From: an uncultured Clostridium sp.
GTDB taxonomy: Bacteria; Bacillota; Clostridia; Lachnospirales; Lachnospiraceae
DNA: 8,649 bases
Assembly (NCBI GenBank): GCA_947643685.1
Contig: CANRXD010000047.1
Location: forward strand, 1-8,649
Reading direction: 5' to 3'
Shown here: in pieces, positions 6,526 through 8,649 of the stretch
Layout of the letters: every line of letters starts with the position of its first letter
Numbering within the stretch: position 1 is the first letter of the stretch
Notes under the pieces: model-generated
The model's input: the letters and a program-made list of their open reading frames with translations, nothing else
What the model was told of the DNA's origin: nothing
Database searches by the model: none
Translations under genes and position numbers: made by a program

Positions 6526-6543
6526 TGTTACAATTTTGTTACA
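6526..6543. promoter_or_regulatory. WalR (YycF) box upstream of the cell-wall hydrolase
   Basis: On the minus strand TGTAAC-AAAAT-TGTAAC (6543 down to 6527) is a full match to TGTWAH-N5-TGTWAH, the published binding consensus of the essential response regulator WalR. The complementary strand also matches (TGTTAC-AATTT-TGTTAC). In Bacillus and Staphylococcus WalR controls peptidoglycan hydrolase genes, and the next gene downstream is one. The box lies about 136 bases above the -35 of the strong promoter and just below a weaker possible promoter (TTGACA at 6590-6595, GAAAAT at 6567-6572). The regulator gene itself is not in the window. Confidence 0.5.
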
Positions 6544-6601
6544 TTTTTATCCCCCACTTCCCGGTAATTTTCGCAGGCATTTTGTCTTATGTCAACCATT
6601 T

Positions 6602-6877
6602 TTACCTTAAATCCGTGATTTTTGCTCCCACATACTCCACCAGATCTTCCGGTGACAATATGACCTGAATCCCTCTCATCCCCGCACTTATGGCAATTTT
6701 CTCATATTCCAGTGCGGAAGGGTCCAGATAGGTGGGGAACTTCTTTTTCATTCCTATGGGAGAGCAACCGCCCCTGACATACCCTGTTACAGAAAGCAGG
6801 TCCTTCATGGGAAGCATCTCCACCTTCTTATCCATGGCCGCCCTGGCTGCTTTTTTCAGATCCACTTCCCCGTCCAC
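6602..6877 (-). pseudogene. C-terminal remnant of a YbaK/EbsC-type Cys-tRNA(Pro) deacylase
   Basis: YbaK-type proteins remove cysteine mischarged on tRNA-Pro and are normally about 155-160 residues long. Only the last 91 or so codons are present here. The C-terminal hallmarks are clear: VDLKKAARAA, the loop GYVRGGCSPIGMKKKFPT (about 33-50) and SPEDLVEYVGAKITDL. Homology can be followed a few codons above the GTG at 6877 (SFLPVDGE resembles the usual VFVIPV strand) and then stops where the upstream frame becomes the baseplate gene. The N-terminal half with the conserved catalytic-type lysine is missing, and no ribosome site precedes the GTG, so activity is unlikely. Its stop is TAA. It overlaps the end of the baseplate frame by 22 bases in another frame, the mark of a fusion junction rather than of true overlapping genes. 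Confidence 0.85.
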
Positions 6878-8490
6878 CGGCAGGAATGAAGCATAAGGCC
6901 GGGAGTTCTCATGGCAAGGGCTTCGTAGTCAGCCAGGGTCACTGCCTGAAACATATCATGCTGTGACCGTTCAAATCTTCGGAAGGCTTCCACAAAACCT
7001 TCCGGATCTTCACCTCCCCATGCATCCGTCCGGCTCACAGCCGTAAGGGTCTCGTACTCCTGCGCCGTAAAATCCGCCGGGTTTATATTTCCTGCCTTCC
7101 CAAAGGAAACCGCGCAGCCTGCAATCAAAAGCCGTCCCTCCGGAGCCATTCCATAAAAACCATCTCCAAAAATCAGTTCCCCCTTCTCTCCGTCCAGGAT
7201 ATAATGGCGGTCCTCCGGACCGGAACTGTGGAAATCTTCCACCTGGCTCCAGAAATTAAAAAAACCTGGTTTTTCCTGGTCCTCCGCCAGCAAAAGGAAA
7301 TCCTCTGTCAAAAGCTCACGGTCCTTAAGCGGAATATGCTGGCCGGGAAAACCGTCCCCGTCCGGCGGGTTCCGATCCCTGTCAAAGGTCTGTTCATAGG
7401 CGCATACAAAAACCTCATCCGGCATTCCTTCGTTAAACAAAGAAACAGAAAATACTGCATATCCTTCCCGGAGCTGATGCTTTAAGGAAACCGGCTGATA
7501 CCTGCCGTGGAAGCCAAGGAAACATTCCGCCCGCTCATCTCCCAGTAACGGTTCTTCGGAAACTACCTCCGCTCCCTGTTCACTGGTACAAAGCCTGGCA
7601 GGAAGGAGCCTGGCTCTGGTATGTTTCTGAACCGCCGGAACATAAGCAAAATCAAGTCCGGTGATTACCGGGGGGACTTCATATCCGCTTTCCTTTAATA
7701 CAATACGGACGCCATAAGCCTTATGTCCGGCAATCTGTGTCTTCTCCATGGCCCCCGGACAGGAAAAGGAAAGAAAGCCATCCTGCAAAAATCCAAAACT
7801 TTCATCATGGATCACGGGAAGGGGCTTCCACCCGGTCTCTTTATTCTCAAAATACTCATAGGACAGATCCGCCAGTGGAAGAAATCCGTCCTCAATCCTG
7901 TTTCGCTTTACCGGCCATTTTTGGCTGACCCGCACAGAAAGCGCCGTTTCCTTTCCAGGAGGAAGCGGATTGTCAAGCCCCAGGTAAAATGTGGTTCCAA
8001 ATCTCAACTTATGTCCAAACGGATAAAACTCCATCTGTCCGTCATGGGCAAGCTGCTCCCTCTCTAATACCGTTAAACTATCTGATACCGTTAAACCATC
8101 CGGTTCCTGACAGGCACAGAACACCGTCTGTATCCCCGGAAGCGCAAGCTCACGCTCTGTCTCAAAGCAGAACTTTCCGGCATAAAAACGGCTGTTTTTC
8201 TTTATCCACAGCGGTTCCTTTGATTGAAGGGAAAGCAGTACCCGCGCCGCACTTCTGCCATGACGTTTCTGTCCCAGAAGCCGCAAATACTGCATCATCT
8301 GCCCCTCGTTAATCTGGTCCATATGATACTGCTGGATTTCCTTAAGCCATGCAAAAAGCTCCATTAACGTAATTCCGGGATCGTGGGCATTGTAGTCCGT
8401 CCACGCCGGACATATGCTGGAAATCATATTCTGCATTTCCCGGGTCATGCTTTCAAAACGGTCCTTATCCAGTTGAATTTCCGGCAGCAC
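6856..8490 (-). CDS. Putative baseplate assembly protein of a contractile phage-tail-like particle, 3' truncated
   Basis: The first 537 or so codons resemble the TIGR02243 putative baseplate protein family, found in contractile tails, tailocins and extracellular injection systems; the baseplate wedge links tube and sheath to the tip. The N-terminus carries the hallmark YNAHDPGITLMELFAWLKEI (about 33-52). A later block YILDGEKGELIFGDGFYGMAPEG (about 430-452) with GKAGNI and then LADYEALAMRTPGL (about 519-532) is the baseplate J-like core. Family members usually go on for 100 or more residues; here the frame leaves homology after MLHSC and ends in seven codons (RWTGKWI) read out of frame through the ybaK remnant. 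GTG at 8488-8490 has a strong GGAGGTG ribosome site. It starts 11 bases after the preceding gene's stop, so they share an operon. The protein is probably non-functional unless an intact copy exists. Confidence 0.8.
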   Translation of the reverse strand: MLPEIQLDKDRFESMTREMQNMISSICPAWTDYNAHDPGITLMELFAWLKEIQQYHMDQINEGQMMQYLRLLGQKRHGRSAARVLLSLQSKEPLWIKKNSRFYAGKFCFETERELALPGIQTVFCACQEPDGLTVSDSLTVLEREQLAHDGQMEFYPFGHKLRFGTTFYLGLDNPLPPGKETALSVRVSQKWPVKRNRIEDGFLPLADLSYEYFENKETGWKPLPVIHDESFGFLQDGFLSFSCPGAMEKTQIAGHKAYGVRIVLKESGYEVPPVITGLDFAYVPAVQKHTRARLLPARLCTSEQGAEVVSEEPLLGDERAECFLGFHGRYQPVSLKHQLREGYAVFSVSLFNEGMPDEVFVCAYEQTFDRDRNPPDGDGFPGQHIPLKDRELLTEDFLLLAEDQEKPGFFNFWSQVEDFHSSGPEDRHYILDGEKGELIFGDGFYGMAPEGRLLIAGCAVSFGKAGNINPADFTAQEYETLTAVSRTDAWGGEDPEGFVEAFRRFERSQHDMFQAVTLADYEALAMRTPGLMLHSCRWTGKWI

Positions 8491-8501
8491 GGCTTCACCT
8501 C

Positions 8502-8649
8502 CTATTCCACACGCACCACGATGCGGTGTGTTCCTCCGACCGTAAGCAGATAAGGGTTTTTCTCAAGGTCCTCTTCGCTGACCTCTTTCTTCTGGCTGGC
8601 GGATGAAAGAATACAGCTGATAAGCAGATTTCCCATATGGCGGATTCTC
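8502..8649 (-). CDS. 3' end of an unrecognised gene in the phage-tail-like operon (partial)
   Basis: An open minus-strand frame enters at the window edge and ends at TAG (8502-8504). The 48 or so visible residues read RIRHMGNLLISC... and end LLTVGGTHRIVVRVE. No family could be assigned. The spacing of 11 bases to the next start, with the ribosome site GGAGGTG overlapping this end, shows it is co-transcribed with the baseplate gene. By position it is likely another tail or baseplate component. Confidence 0.6.
   Translation of the reverse strand, partial: RIRHMGNLLISCILSSASQKKEVSEEDLEKNPYLLTVGGTHRIVVRVE

Larger units (their letters stand above)
6276..6601. other. Regulatory intergenic region between the ybaK remnant and the hydrolase gene
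   Basis: This stretch of about 325 bases holds no gene. From upstream to downstream on the minus strand it contains a weak possible promoter (-35 at 6590-6595, -10 at 6567-6572), the WalR-type box (6526-6543), an A-rich tract (about 6420-6480), the consensus promoter (6361-6390) and a leader hairpin (6301-6318). No terminator hairpin was found after the ybaK remnant. Confidence 0.6.

Overview
The window reads as chromosome from a spore-forming, Gram-positive anaerobe of the Clostridia, most likely Lachnospiraceae. This is inferred from protein style (a SpoIID/LytB protein, a SleB-type cell-wall hydrolase, an AI-2E family permease), strong purine-rich Shine-Dalgarno sites, near-consensus sigma-A promoters and a Firmicutes-style 6S RNA candidate. 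Every convincing gene is on the minus strand, so transcription runs from high to low coordinates.

Right end (about 6602-8649): the tail end of an unrecognised gene, then a gene for a baseplate protein of a contractile phage tail-like particle (TIGR02243-like). This gene runs without its own 3' end into the C-terminal half of a ybaK-type Cys-tRNA(Pro) deacylase gene. Both look broken at one junction near 6875-6892, as expected of a deletion or an assembly chimera.

Middle (4305-6601): a regulatory region with a perfect match to the WalR (YycF) box and a consensus sigma-A promoter precedes a membrane-anchored SleB-type hydrolase gene with an acidic repeat linker. A HAD-family phosphatase gene follows with its own promoter. 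Next comes a gene-free stretch holding a transcription unit with promoter, rod-like fold and terminator that fits 6S RNA.

Left (526-4310): a roughly 100-nt structured element with a three-way-junction fold lies in the leader of an AI-2E/PerM-type permease gene. Twelve bases after that gene comes a 765-codon SpoIID/LytB-type gene, interrupted in frame by an amber codon at 1813-1815. The two halves are listed separately, but the sequence argues they were one gene. Bases 1-525 hold no convincing gene. They contain a strong minus-strand terminator hairpin and an 11-bp tandem repeat that also matches the WalR consensus.

Taken together, the left and middle genes suit cell-envelope and peptidoglycan remodelling (the SpoIID-type and SleB-type enzymes and a polytopic permease). 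The right end belongs to a phage-tail-like locus placed beside them by a rearrangement. No CRISPR array, tRNA, rRNA or intact insertion sequence was seen.
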